Source: Phosphoribacter sp037045055
GTDB lineage: Bacteria; Actinomycetota; Actinomycetes; Actinomycetales; Dermatophilaceae
Direction: 5' to 3'
Length of the DNA: 64,000 nt
Assembly: GCA_037045055.1 (NCBI GenBank)
Contig: JBAOHJ010000002.1
Coordinates: forward strand, 186,001-250,000
Shown: piece after piece, positions 16,105 through 24,708 of the stretch
Numbering within the stretch: position 1 is the first letter of the stretch
Layout of the letters: each line of letters begins with the position of its first letter
Notes under the pieces: model-generated
Told to the model about the DNA's origin: nothing
Seen by the model: the letters and a program-made list of their open reading frames with translations, nothing else
Database searches by the model: none
Translations under genes and position numbers: made by a program

Positions 16105-17859
16105 TCAGTGGGTCGCCTGGGCGATCCGGGCGGTGATCGCCGAGTAGTCGGCGTGCGGATCCAGCCCGAGCACCGCGGCCCACGCGGGCACGGTGTCGGA
16201 CTCCGTGTAGCGGTGGCCGAAGCCGCCCGGCACGGTGTTGGACATCGCCATGTCGGCGCTGACCTGGAAGAAGGTGACCAGGGGGAACCACGACATCTGC
16301 GACATCGGCCCGCCCACCCGGGTCTCGCGCAGCCAGTCGGGGGTGGTGAACAGCAGGTCGGTCGACCACCAGACGACCGGGTCGGACTCGTGCTGCAGGT
16401 ACACCACCCGGGGCGTGCCCCAGTCGCCGAGGGCGTGACCGTACTGGTCGTGGGTGAGCTCCCCGGGGTCGCTGGCGAAGCGGACGTGCCGGCCACCGGC
16501 GACGACCGGGTTGACCGCGGTGGAGCCCAGGGCGCGCTCGGCGGTAAGCGCCGCGCGGGTGCGGGAGAAGGCCGGGGTGCCCGTCCACACCGCGCCGGCC
16601 ACCTGCGAGAGCATCTGCTCGGGCCAGGCGAACATGTCGTTGCCGCCGTATGCCCCCAGTGACTCGCCACCGGCATACACCTTGGGTCTGGTCTCGGCCG
16701 GGCGGGCCGCCACCCGGGCCAGCACCCCCTCCCAGAGCATCCGGGAGGCGGCCACCGGCTCGTCACTGGCCGACAACACGGCGATCGCCGACGGCAGCGT
16801 GGAGTACTGCATCGACACCACGGCTGTGTCGCCGCCCCCGAGGTACTCGAAGGCGGAGGCGCTCCACTCGTTGACGTAGCCGGTGCTCGTGCCGCTGACG
16901 ACGTAGATCGCCGCCCGGTCCAAGGCTCCGGTGCGATCCATCTCGGCGAGCACGGCGTCCCGAGCCTGTGTCAGCGTGCGGCCCTCGACCACCCCGGCGA
17001 ACACCCGGATCGGCTCCTTCGCCGGTCGCCCCAGCGTCCCCTCGATATCGGCCCTGGTCGGCCCCTCGGAGACGAAGATCGCCCCGTCCTGCCCAAGGCT
17101 GTCCCAGCGCTCCGAGGACCCGGGCCCGCCGGAGCGCCAGGGTGAGGTCGGCGGCTGGTAGCCCTCCGGGTGGGTGGCGTTGACCTGGTCGGCCCGCCGG
17201 GAGACGATCAACAGCCCGCCGGGCAGGATCACCCGGTCGGCGGCCAGCGCCACGAGCAGGACGGTGACGACGGTGGCCACCGTCCGGGCCAGCGACTCGC
17301 GCAGCAGACGATGCCCGAGCCGCAGCGTGAACAGGTCCACCAGGCCGGCAACGAACCGCCAGGCGAAGACGAACCCCGCGAAGACGACGACGGCCGCGAG
17401 CGTGGACAGGACGACGTATGCCGGTCCGGGCGGGTCGAAGCCCACGTAGCGGGACTGGAACTGCTGCCAGCGGATCGACATCAGCGGGAACAGCCCGATG
17501 CCCAAGGCGACCGCCGAGAAGGCGACGCCGAGCATGACGCGCCGGGCCGACGGCTTGACCGACACGGTCAGGCCCGACCAGCGGGCGAAGGCCCCGCCGA
17601 CACCGGCCAAGGACACGCCGACGACGTAGCCCAGACTCCCGCAGATCGCCGAGATCAGGCCCTGCAGGTGCCACGGACGCGGCAGCAGCGAGGGGGTGTT
17701 GGCCCCGACGTAGGCCAGCGTGGCCAGGACCAGCCCGGTCGTCGAGACGCCCGCCAGCCGGTCGCGCCGCCACCCGACGAGCCGGTCGACGAACGCCGTG
17801 CGGGCGGTCCTGGGCTGCCCCGAATCCCGCCGGACCACGGATCCGACCCTAGCGAACAC
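16105..17859 (-). CDS. membrane alpha/beta-hydrolase family protein (Abhydrolase_9 type)
   Basis: About 584 residues. The N-terminal half carries several membrane segments (for example TTGLVLATLAYVGANTPSLL, YVVLSTLAAVVVFAGFVFAW, LARTVATVVTVLLVALAADR); the C-terminal half is a catalytic alpha/beta-hydrolase domain with the nucleophile motif GGESLGAYG, followed by LQHESDPVVWWS. This is the typical two-part actinobacterial membrane hydrolase of unknown substrate, with the catalytic part predicted outside or at the membrane surface. Start choice between GTG at 17859 and a GTG seven codons later is uncertain; neither has a strong ribosome site. Confidence 0.75.
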   Translation of the reverse strand: MFARVGSVVRRDSGQPRTARTAFVDRLVGWRRDRLAGVSTTGLVLATLAYVGANTPSLLPRPWHLQGLISAICGSLGYVVGVSLAGVGGAFARWSGLTVSVKPSARRVMLGVAFSAVALGIGLFPLMSIRWQQFQSRYVGFDPPGPAYVVLSTLAAVVVFAGFVFAWRFVAGLVDLFTLRLGHRLLRESLARTVATVVTVLLVALAADRVILPGGLLIVSRRADQVNATHPEGYQPPTSPWRSGGPGSSERWDSLGQDGAIFVSEGPTRADIEGTLGRPAKEPIRVFAGVVEGRTLTQARDAVLAEMDRTGALDRAAIYVVSGTSTGYVNEWSASAFEYLGGGDTAVVSMQYSTLPSAIAVLSASDEPVAASRMLWEGVLARVAARPAETRPKVYAGGESLGAYGGNDMFAWPEQMLSQVAGAVWTGTPAFSRTRAALTAERALGSTAVNPVVAGGRHVRFASDPGELTHDQYGHALGDWGTPRVVYLQHESDPVVWWSTDLLFTTPDWLRETRVGGPMSQMSWFPLVTFFQVSADMAMSNTVPGGFGHRYTESDTVPAWAAVLGLDPHADYSAITARIAQATH

Positions 17860-17893
17860 GTCCCGTGGGCGCGCAGCCGAGACCCGCGAGCGG

Positions 17894-20800
17894 CTACTGC
17901 GCCAGCAGCCCGCGGATGTCCTCGGGGGTCAGCGCGCCGGAGGCCAGGGCACCCTCGTCCACCACGGTCGCGAACAGCGCCCGCTTGCGCTCCTGTAACG
18001 CGACGACCCGCTCCTCGATGGTGTCCTTGGACACCAGCCGGTAGACCATGACCGTCTTGTCCTGCCCGATCCGATGGGTCCGGTCGATCGCCTGCGTCTC
18101 GGCGGCCGGGTTCCACCACGGGTCCATGACGAACACGTAGTCCGCCTCCGTCAACGTCAGCCCGAAGCCGCCGGCCTTGAGCGAGATGAGGAACGCCGGC
18201 TCGCCGCCGCGCCGCCACCCCTCGATGCGTTCGGGACGGTTGCGGGTGCGCCCGTCGAGGTAGGCGTACCCGATGCCCTCCTCGTCGAGGCGCTCGCGGA
18301 TGAGGCGCAGATAGCCGGTGAACTGGCTGAACACCAACGCCCGGTGGCCCTCGCTGGCGACCTCGGCGAGCTGCTCGACCAGGGCGTCGACCTTCGCCGA
18401 GGCGACACCGCGGGAGTATGCCGGGTCGGCCAGCACCGGGTGAAGGCTGAGCAACCGCAGCGTGGTCAGCGAGCGCAGGATGGCGATCCGGTTGGCCTGG
18501 AAGTCCTCGCCGAGCATCCCGAGCACCCGCTGGCGTTCGCGCTGCAGGTGGCGCTGGTAGACCTTGCGGTGACTCGGGGCCAGGTCGATGCGCAGCACCT
18601 GCTCCTGCTTGGGCGGCAGCTCGGCGGCGACCAGCTCCTTGGTCCGGCGCAGCATGAGCGGGCGCACCCGCCGCCGCAGGGACGCCAGCGCCTCGGGCGA
18701 GCCGCCCGACTCGATGGGCCTGCGGTACAGCTCGGTGAACCGCTCCGGGCTGGGGAACACCCCGGGCGCGGCGATCGACAGCAGCGACCACAGGTCCATG
18801 AGCGAGTTCTCCAACGGCGTGCCGGTGACCGCCAGGCGGAACGGCGCCGGCAGCCGCCGGGCGCACTGGTAGGCCTTGGCCCGGTGGTTCTTGACGAACT
18901 GGGCCTCGTCGAGCACGAGACCACGCCAGGCGACGGATCGGAACTCGTCGGCGTCCAGGCGAAACACGGCATACGAGGTGACGACGAGGGCTGCGCCGCG
19001 GACCGCCTCCGGCAGCGGCCGACCCCGCCGCCGGGTGGTCTCGCCCACGACGACGACGCCCAGCTCGGGAGTGAACCGGGCGGCCTGGGCGGCCCATGTG
19101 TCCAGGACGCTGGTCGGGGCGACGATGAGCAGCGGCGCGTCGAGCTCGCCGCGCTCGCGGGCCCGCTGGGCCAGGGCGAGCACCTGCACGGTCTTGCCCA
19201 GCCCCATGTCGTCGGCGAGGATTCCGCCCAGCCCGAGGTCCCAGAGCGTGGTCAGCCAGCGGTAGCCGTCGCGCTGGTAGGGCCGCAGTGAGGCCGCCAG
19301 ACCGGCCGGCAACGGCGGGTCGGCCAGCCCCTGCCAGCCCAGCAGGGCGGTGGTGACCTCAGCCCACCGGCGGCTCTGCTCGGCGACGACGCCCAGCTCG
19401 ACGAGCTCCTCCCACAGCCCCGCCTGGTAGGGCGTGATCCGCAGCGGCCCGGTCGGGCGGTCCTGTAGGGATCGGGCCTCCGCGATGAGCCGGCGCAGCG
19501 CGGCATACTCGGGCCGGTCGAGGGAGAACCACGTGCCGCTGTCGAGATAGAGGTGGTCCTCGCCGGCGGCCAGCGCCTGGAACAGGTGCTGGAACGGCAC
19601 CGCCTCGTCGCCGACGCGCACCGAGACACCGAGCTCGAACCAGTCGTTGTCGGCGCCCGGCCCGGCCCCGCCGGGGTGCGTCGCGGACACCTCGATCACC
19701 GGTGCCTGCGGCGCGAACCGGTAGGACGAGACCTCGCCGACGACGGTGACCTCGACCCGCGGGTCGTCCTGCAGCACCGGCAGCACCCGCTCGACGAAGA
19801 CCCGGGTCGCGTGGCCGCTGAGTTGGTCGTTCGGGGGCAGCCGGCGCCCGAGCCCGCCGATGACCGACACCCCGGGGAGCAGGTCGAGCACGTCGAGCGA
19901 GTCGAGCAAGGCCTGCTCGGCGACGTCGTCGCGCACCAGGGCGCCCCAACCCTCGGGGGCCTGCGCGGGGGTGCGGCCGGCCGGCGGGTCGTCGGTCTCG
20001 TCGCGTCGTGCCGTCAGCGGCACCCGGGTGAGCGTCGGCGGCGTGCCCACGGCATACCCGAAGGTCCACTGCAGGCGGGCCACGTGCCCGGCGGTGAGCT
20101 CGACGTCGAGGACGAGGCGTGGGGGCACCGGGGCGGGCAGCGACACTGCGCCGTCGGCGGACTCCACCGGCACGTGGCGGCGCAACCGCGGCAGGTAGCC
20201 GGCGAGGAATCGGCCGACATCGGCGGCGGGGACGTCCACGTCGCCGCCGGTGCGGAACAGCTGGCCGACCTCGCGGGCCAGGGGCCGCTCCAGCCGCGCG
20301 ATGGTCAGCCGCTCGTCGCCCGGGCGCTCGCCGTCGACCACGTGGACCACCCCGTGCGGCGGGTCGCCGAGCCAGATCAGTGAACTGCTGGGCCACTGCT
20401 GCCCCCCGGCGCGCACCGCCGCGGCCAGCCGCAGGCCATCACCGGCGGGGTCGGCGCCGACGTCGACGCTGGCCCGGGCGGGCTCGGCCGGCACGAGCAC
20501 CGGGCGGGTGGGGTCCGCGGCGTGCACGATGGGCAGGCCCGCCTCGCCGGCGGTGTCCAGCGCCGCCCACACGCCGGCCGGCACGTCGCCCAGGTCCAGC
20601 CACTCGGCCCGGGAGTACTGCAGGTATCCGGCTCGCCCGCTCGTGGCCACCCGCCACAGCCGTTGCAGGGCATGGACCTGCTCGGGACTGGCGCCGGCGA
20701 GGTAGCCGTAGGCGAGGTGCTCCCAGCCGGCCCCCGTCTTGATCCACTTGCCCGACCGGCCGATCGCCATGGGCCGGCACACCAGACGCCGACCCGCTCG

Positions 20801-21232
20801 CGCGCCGTAGCGGGGGGTGACCGCCTCGACCCGCATATGCAGCCCCAGCGGTGTCGCCGGGGCCCGCCCGCCCGCCGTGCCGGGGGCGGGTGCGGCCCGG
20901 ACGATCGGGTCGAGGCGCCGCTGCCAGTCCGGCGGCGCCGTCCGGCTGGGCGCTCGGGCGAGGAGCAGGGCGGCCACGACGTGCTTGCAGTTGTAGCCGA
21001 CCGGGCACGTGCAGTCCCCGTCGAAGGTCGCCCCGTCGGGGATGACGAGGACCCGGTATGCCGCACGCTGGCTTCCCCGGACCGCCGCGCGCAGATGCCC
21101 GTGCGGGGTGAACTCGAGGTCGCCGACCCGGCCGGAGGCGGCATACGCCGCGCCCCGAGCGTAGGTGAGCTGGCCGACCCGCCGGGCGATCTGGGCATCG
21201 GTGATTCGGCTCGGCCAGGTGGGCACCGTCAC
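17894..21232 (-). CDS. SWIM zinc-finger SNF2-family helicase
   Basis: 1112 residues from a GTG at 21232 (MTVPTWPSRITDAQIARRVG). An N-terminal SWIM finger, CTCPVGYNCKHVVAALL, supplies the CxC...CxH zinc ligands. A long middle region of the SNF2-associated type is followed by the Snf2 ATPase with DDMGLGKTVQVLALAQ (Walker A) and DEAQFVKN (motif II), and a C-terminal helicase domain with DPWWNPAAETQAIDRTHRIG (motif VI region). Bacterial relatives are dsDNA translocases thought to remodel protein-DNA complexes, sometimes linked to repair or transcription. No partner genes in the operon. An alternative GTG lies at 21277. Confidence 0.88.
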   Translation of the reverse strand: MTVPTWPSRITDAQIARRVGQLTYARGAAYAASGRVGDLEFTPHGHLRAAVRGSQRAAYRVLVIPDGATFDGDCTCPVGYNCKHVVAALLLARAPSRTAPPDWQRRLDPIVRAAPAPGTAGGRAPATPLGLHMRVEAVTPRYGARAGRRLVCRPMAIGRSGKWIKTGAGWEHLAYGYLAGASPEQVHALQRLWRVATSGRAGYLQYSRAEWLDLGDVPAGVWAALDTAGEAGLPIVHAADPTRPVLVPAEPARASVDVGADPAGDGLRLAAAVRAGGQQWPSSSLIWLGDPPHGVVHVVDGERPGDERLTIARLERPLAREVGQLFRTGGDVDVPAADVGRFLAGYLPRLRRHVPVESADGAVSLPAPVPPRLVLDVELTAGHVARLQWTFGYAVGTPPTLTRVPLTARRDETDDPPAGRTPAQAPEGWGALVRDDVAEQALLDSLDVLDLLPGVSVIGGLGRRLPPNDQLSGHATRVFVERVLPVLQDDPRVEVTVVGEVSSYRFAPQAPVIEVSATHPGGAGPGADNDWFELGVSVRVGDEAVPFQHLFQALAAGEDHLYLDSGTWFSLDRPEYAALRRLIAEARSLQDRPTGPLRITPYQAGLWEELVELGVVAEQSRRWAEVTTALLGWQGLADPPLPAGLAASLRPYQRDGYRWLTTLWDLGLGGILADDMGLGKTVQVLALAQRARERGELDAPLLIVAPTSVLDTWAAQAARFTPELGVVVVGETTRRRGRPLPEAVRGAALVVTSYAVFRLDADEFRSVAWRGLVLDEAQFVKNHRAKAYQCARRLPAPFRLAVTGTPLENSLMDLWSLLSIAAPGVFPSPERFTELYRRPIESGGSPEALASLRRRVRPLMLRRTKELVAAELPPKQEQVLRIDLAPSHRKVYQRHLQRERQRVLGMLGEDFQANRIAILRSLTTLRLLSLHPVLADPAYSRGVASAKVDALVEQLAEVASEGHRALVFSQFTGYLRLIRERLDEEGIGYAYLDGRTRNRPERIEGWRRGGEPAFLISLKAGGFGLTLTEADYVFVMDPWWNPAAETQAIDRTHRIGQDKTVMVYRLVSKDTIEERVVALQERKRALFATVVDEGALASGALTPEDIRGLLAQ

Positions 21233-21294
21233 GGACGGTGACTCTACGTGGATCGGGCGACAGCCCTTGGACCGCACCGACGCCGGCCCGGGGG

Positions 21295-21308
21295 GACCCT
21301 CTAGGGTC
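21295..21308. promoter_or_regulatory. GACCCT-CT-AGGGTC palindrome in divergent promoter region
   Basis: Six-base arms separated by two bases lie in the 134-base gap between the divergent SNF2 and methyltransferase genes, about 60 bases before the latter's start. The embedded TAGGGT could be a -10 element for the rightward gene. Operator function is inference. Confidence 0.3.
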
Positions 21309-21366
21309 GAGGAGAGCAGGCTCGGGCCCGGACCCGAGCCCCGGACGCGCCGGTGAGGAGACGACG

Positions 21367-22590
21367 ATGAGGACGAGCACCGACCGGATCGAGGTCACCC
21401 ATGTCGGCAGCCTGCCGAGGCCCGATGCGCTGCGGGCGGCGAACAAGGCCAGGCTGGCGGCCGGGGGGCGGCTCGAGGGCTTCGACACGACCCTGGCCGG
21501 TGCCGTCGACGAGGTGGTCCGGGCGCAGCGCGAGGCCGGGATCACCGTGCCCAACGACGGTGAGTTCGGCAAGGCGATGTCCGGCAAGGTCGACTACGGG
21601 GCCTGGTGGTCCTACTCCTTCCAGCGGCTCGGCGGACTGCAGCTGAGCCCCCAGGGCATGGCGGTGGTGCCGCACCGGGAGTCCACGCCGGGCCACGTCC
21701 GGCTGACCAACTTCGCCCACCGGCGGGACTGGCGGGCCTTCGCGGCGGCATACCGCGACCCGACCAGCGGCATCCACATGAGCGACGGCGAGGACAACGC
21801 CCTCGACGCGTTCCCGGTGGCCACCGGGCCGATCACCTACGTCGGCCAGGACGCGGTGGCCAGCGATGTCGCGAACCTGCGAGCGGCGTTGGCGGCGAAC
21901 GGGATCGACGAGGGGTTCGTCACCGCGGTGTCGCCCGGGTCCGCGGCCCGGATCGGCAACGACTACTACGCCACCGACGAGGAGTTCGTCTTCGCCTGCG
22001 CCGACGCGCTGCGCGAGGAGTACCGAGCGATCGTCGACGGCGGGCTGATCCTGCAGATCGACGACCCGTCGATCGCCGAGAGCTGGGACCAGATCACCCC
22101 GGAGCCCGCCGTCGAGGACTACCGGGCGTTCACCCGGATCCGCATCGACGCGCTCAACCACGCCCTCGAGGGCATCCCGGCCGACCGGGTCCGCTTCCAC
22201 GTGTGCTGGGGGTCCTGGCACGGGCCACACACCACCGACCTGGAGTTCCGGCACATCGTCGACCTGGTGCTGTCGGTCAACGCCATGGCGTACACCTTCG
22301 AGGCCGCCAACGCCCGGCACGAGCACGAGTGGCACGTCTGGGATTCCACCACGCTGCCCGAGGGCAAGGTCATCGTCCCCGGGGTGGTCGGGCACGCGAC
22401 GAACGTCGTCGAGCACCCCGAGCTGGTCGCCGACCGGATCGAGCGGTTCGCCCGGCTGGTGGGCCGGGAGCGGGTCATCGCCGGCACCGACTGTGGGCTC
22501 GGCGGGCGGGTGCACGAGCAGATCGCCTGGGCGAAGCTGCGCTCGCTGGCCGAGGGGGCCCGGATCGCCTCGCAGCGGCTGTTCGGCTAG
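21367..22590 (+). CDS. cobalamin-independent methionine synthase (MetE C-terminal) family protein
   Basis: 407 residues, only the catalytic barrel of MetE. It starts THVGSLPRP, contains DEVVRAQREAGITVPNDGEF and the zinc-site motif FHVCWGSWHGPH, and ends with TDCGLGGR; His278, Cys280 and Cys376 are the expected zinc ligands. Short family members transfer methyl or alkyl groups to thiols such as homocysteine or coenzyme M; without the MetE N-terminal domain the methyl donor may not be methyl-THF-polyglutamate. The ATG is preceded by GGTGAGGAG. No cobalamin or SAM riboswitch seen upstream. Confidence 0.8.
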   Translation: MRTSTDRIEVTHVGSLPRPDALRAANKARLAAGGRLEGFDTTLAGAVDEVVRAQREAGITVPNDGEFGKAMSGKVDYGAWWSYSFQRLGGLQLSPQGMAVVPHRESTPGHVRLTNFAHRRDWRAFAAAYRDPTSGIHMSDGEDNALDAFPVATGPITYVGQDAVASDVANLRAALAANGIDEGFVTAVSPGSAARIGNDYYATDEEFVFACADALREEYRAIVDGGLILQIDDPSIAESWDQITPEPAVEDYRAFTRIRIDALNHALEGIPADRVRFHVCWGSWHGPHTTDLEFRHIVDLVLSVNAMAYTFEAANARHEHEWHVWDSTTLPEGKVIVPGVVGHATNVVEHPELVADRIERFARLVGRERVIAGTDCGLGGRVHEQIAWAKLRSLAEGARIASQRLFG

Positions 22591-22609
22591 CGGGCGTCGG
22601 ACCCGCGGG

Positions 22610-22670
22610 CCGCTACCCGCCGACCCAGTCCCTTACCCGCCGACCCAGGCCGCTACCCGCCGACCCAGAA
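22610..22670. repeat. three tandem 19-bp units spanning the VWA gene's stop codon
   Basis: ACCCGCCGACCCAG occurs three times about 19 bases apart; the rightmost copy encodes the last residues (WVGG) and stop of the VWA protein on the minus strand. The two extra copies lie just beyond the stop. It looks like a slipped-strand triplication of the gene's 3-prime end. Confidence 0.65.
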
Positions 22671-24692
22671 GCCGCGGCCGCCGTACCAGTCCCCGTAGTG
22701 CTCGCGGTAGCCGCCGCCGGCGCTGCGCGCGCGCGAGCCGAGGTAGGACCCGACGACGGCGGCGCCGAGGTCGTCCAGCTCGGGCGCGACCACCCGACCG
22801 TCGACCCGGCGGGCCATCTGGTCGACGAAGCGGGCCAGTCCCGGGTCCTGCCCGAGCCGGAAGAACGTCGTCTGTGCGCCCAGGCGACCGGCGGCGTCGA
22901 GCTCGGCCACGGTGTGCGCCAGCGTCACCGGGTGGGGCGGGTAGTCGAAGTAGGCCCGCCCGTCCGGCTGCAGGTGCGCGGTCGGCTCCCCGTCCGTGAC
23001 CACGAGCAGCACCGGCTGCGCGGCGGGGTGTTTGCGGAAGTGCCGGTTGGCCAGCAGCAGCGCGTGATGCAGGTTGGTGCCCTTGTCCCACCGGGCGTCC
23101 AGGGCGGCCAGCTCGTCGATGTCCATCACCCGCGCGTGCCGGCCGAAGCCGATCATCCGCAGGTGGTCGCCCCGGAACCGGGTCGTCACCAGCTGGTGCA
23201 GCGCGAGGGCGGTGCGCTTCATCGGCACCCACCGCCCGTCCATCGCCATGGAGAACGAGGTGTCGACGAGCAACGCGACGGCCGCCTGGGTGCGGGCCTC
23301 GGTCTCGGTCACCTCGACGTCGCGCACGTCCAGCCGTATGCCGCCGCGCGGGTCCCCGCCCTCGCTCACCACCCGGCGCACCGCGTTGGTCACCGTACGG
23401 GTGACGTCCCAGGGCTCGGTCGCCCCGAACTCCCACTCCCGGGTCGCGCCGCTGCGCTCGCCGGCGGCACCGGCCAGCCGCACGTCACGCTGGCCCTGCC
23501 GGGCCGACATCCGGTTGGCCACGTCGCGCAGCAGCGCCTTGCCCAGCTGGCGCATCGCCTTGGGGGACAGCCGCAGGGTGCCGTCCGAGCCGCGCTTGAG
23601 GTAGCCGCTGTCCTGCAGGGCCTGCTCCAGCTCGGCGAGGGTCCGCGCCGACACCGCCGCCTCGTCGCCGAGCTGACGGGCGAGCGCGTCGAGGTCGACG
23701 TCGGCCATGCGCGCACCGGCATACTGCTGCGAGAGCTGCTCGGACAGCTCGTCGAGCTCGGCGAGCTCCTGCAGGACCCCGGTGCCGTCGCCCAGGCCCA
23801 GGCCCTGCTGCCCGCCGAATCGTTCCGAGCCCGACCAGTCCTCGCCGGGGCGCATCGCCTGCAGGTTGGCGTCCAGGCGGGCGAGCGACTGGGCCAGCTC
23901 GGCGGAGCCGAACGCCTGGGCCGCCAGGGCCATGAGCTCCTCGCGCTGGTGCTCGGTCATCGAGTTGAGCATCCGCTGGGCGGCTGCGGCGCGCTGTGCG
24001 AGCGAGTCGAGCAGCTGCTCGACCGACTCGGGGCGCTCCGGGAAGAAGTCCCCGTGCTCGGCCATGAAGTCCCGGAAGGCCTCGGTGGTGTCCTCGCCGC
24101 GCCGGTGACGCTCCAGCAGGTCGTTGAGGTCCTCGAGCATCCGCCCGACCCGGGCCCGGTCGGCGTCGGTGGCGTTCTCCAGCGCCTGCTTCATGCCGGC
24201 GAAACGCTGGTCGAGCAGCTCGCGTCCGAGCAGGTCCTTGATCTGCTCGTAGGCCTGGCGGGCGTCCGACGAGCGCCAGTCGTAGTCGGCCAGCGAGGTC
24301 ACCGCCGCCGCCGTGGACGGGGGGAGGTTCTGCATCCGCAGCTCGGCGAAGCGCGCGTCGTCGTCGAGGTCCCGAGCCAGCTGCTGGCGCTCGGCGAGCA
24401 CCGCCCTCTCGAGCATCTCGCGGACCTGCTCCAGCGTGCCGTCCAATCGGTGTCGTTGCAGCAGATCGCGTTTGCGGGCGGCGACCCGACGGGCCAGCTC
24501 GTCCAGACCGGTCTGCTCCCGGCCGCCGCGGCGCAGGAACTCGCGCATCGCCCGCTCGGGGGTGCGCCCGGCCATGACCTCCTCGCCAATGGCCTCGAGC
24601 GCCTCGGCGAGGTCGACCGGGGGCGCGAGCGGGTCCGGCCCGCCGGCATACCGGCCGTAGCGGGTGTCGGGGCGGTGCCGTCCGCTGGCCAT
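22653..24692 (-). CDS. VWA domain protein, partner of the adjacent AAA+ ATPase
   Basis: 679 residues. A long, mostly helical N-terminal and central part (Leu/Glu/Arg-rich, residues about 30-430) is followed by a C-terminal von Willebrand factor A domain whose MIDAS motif is DTSFSMAMDG, with later VVTDGEPTAHL. ATG at 24692 is preceded by GGAG; its start is 16 bases after the stop of the AAA+ gene, so the two form an operon. The pair resembles MoxR/VWA and ChlI/ChlD-type modules, in which the ATPase remodels a target presented by the metal-binding VWA protein. Target unknown. Confidence 0.82.
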   Translation of the reverse strand: MASGRHRPDTRYGRYAGGPDPLAPPVDLAEALEAIGEEVMAGRTPERAMREFLRRGGREQTGLDELARRVAARKRDLLQRHRLDGTLEQVREMLERAVLAERQQLARDLDDDARFAELRMQNLPPSTAAAVTSLADYDWRSSDARQAYEQIKDLLGRELLDQRFAGMKQALENATDADRARVGRMLEDLNDLLERHRRGEDTTEAFRDFMAEHGDFFPERPESVEQLLDSLAQRAAAAQRMLNSMTEHQREELMALAAQAFGSAELAQSLARLDANLQAMRPGEDWSGSERFGGQQGLGLGDGTGVLQELAELDELSEQLSQQYAGARMADVDLDALARQLGDEAAVSARTLAELEQALQDSGYLKRGSDGTLRLSPKAMRQLGKALLRDVANRMSARQGQRDVRLAGAAGERSGATREWEFGATEPWDVTRTVTNAVRRVVSEGGDPRGGIRLDVRDVEVTETEARTQAAVALLVDTSFSMAMDGRWVPMKRTALALHQLVTTRFRGDHLRMIGFGRHARVMDIDELAALDARWDKGTNLHHALLLANRHFRKHPAAQPVLLVVTDGEPTAHLQPDGRAYFDYPPHPVTLAHTVAELDAAGRLGAQTTFFRLGQDPGLARFVDQMARRVDGRVVAPELDDLGAAVVGSYLGSRARSAGGGYREHYGDWYGGRGFWVGG

Positions 24693-24708
24693 CAGACGCT
24701 CCGTGTCC

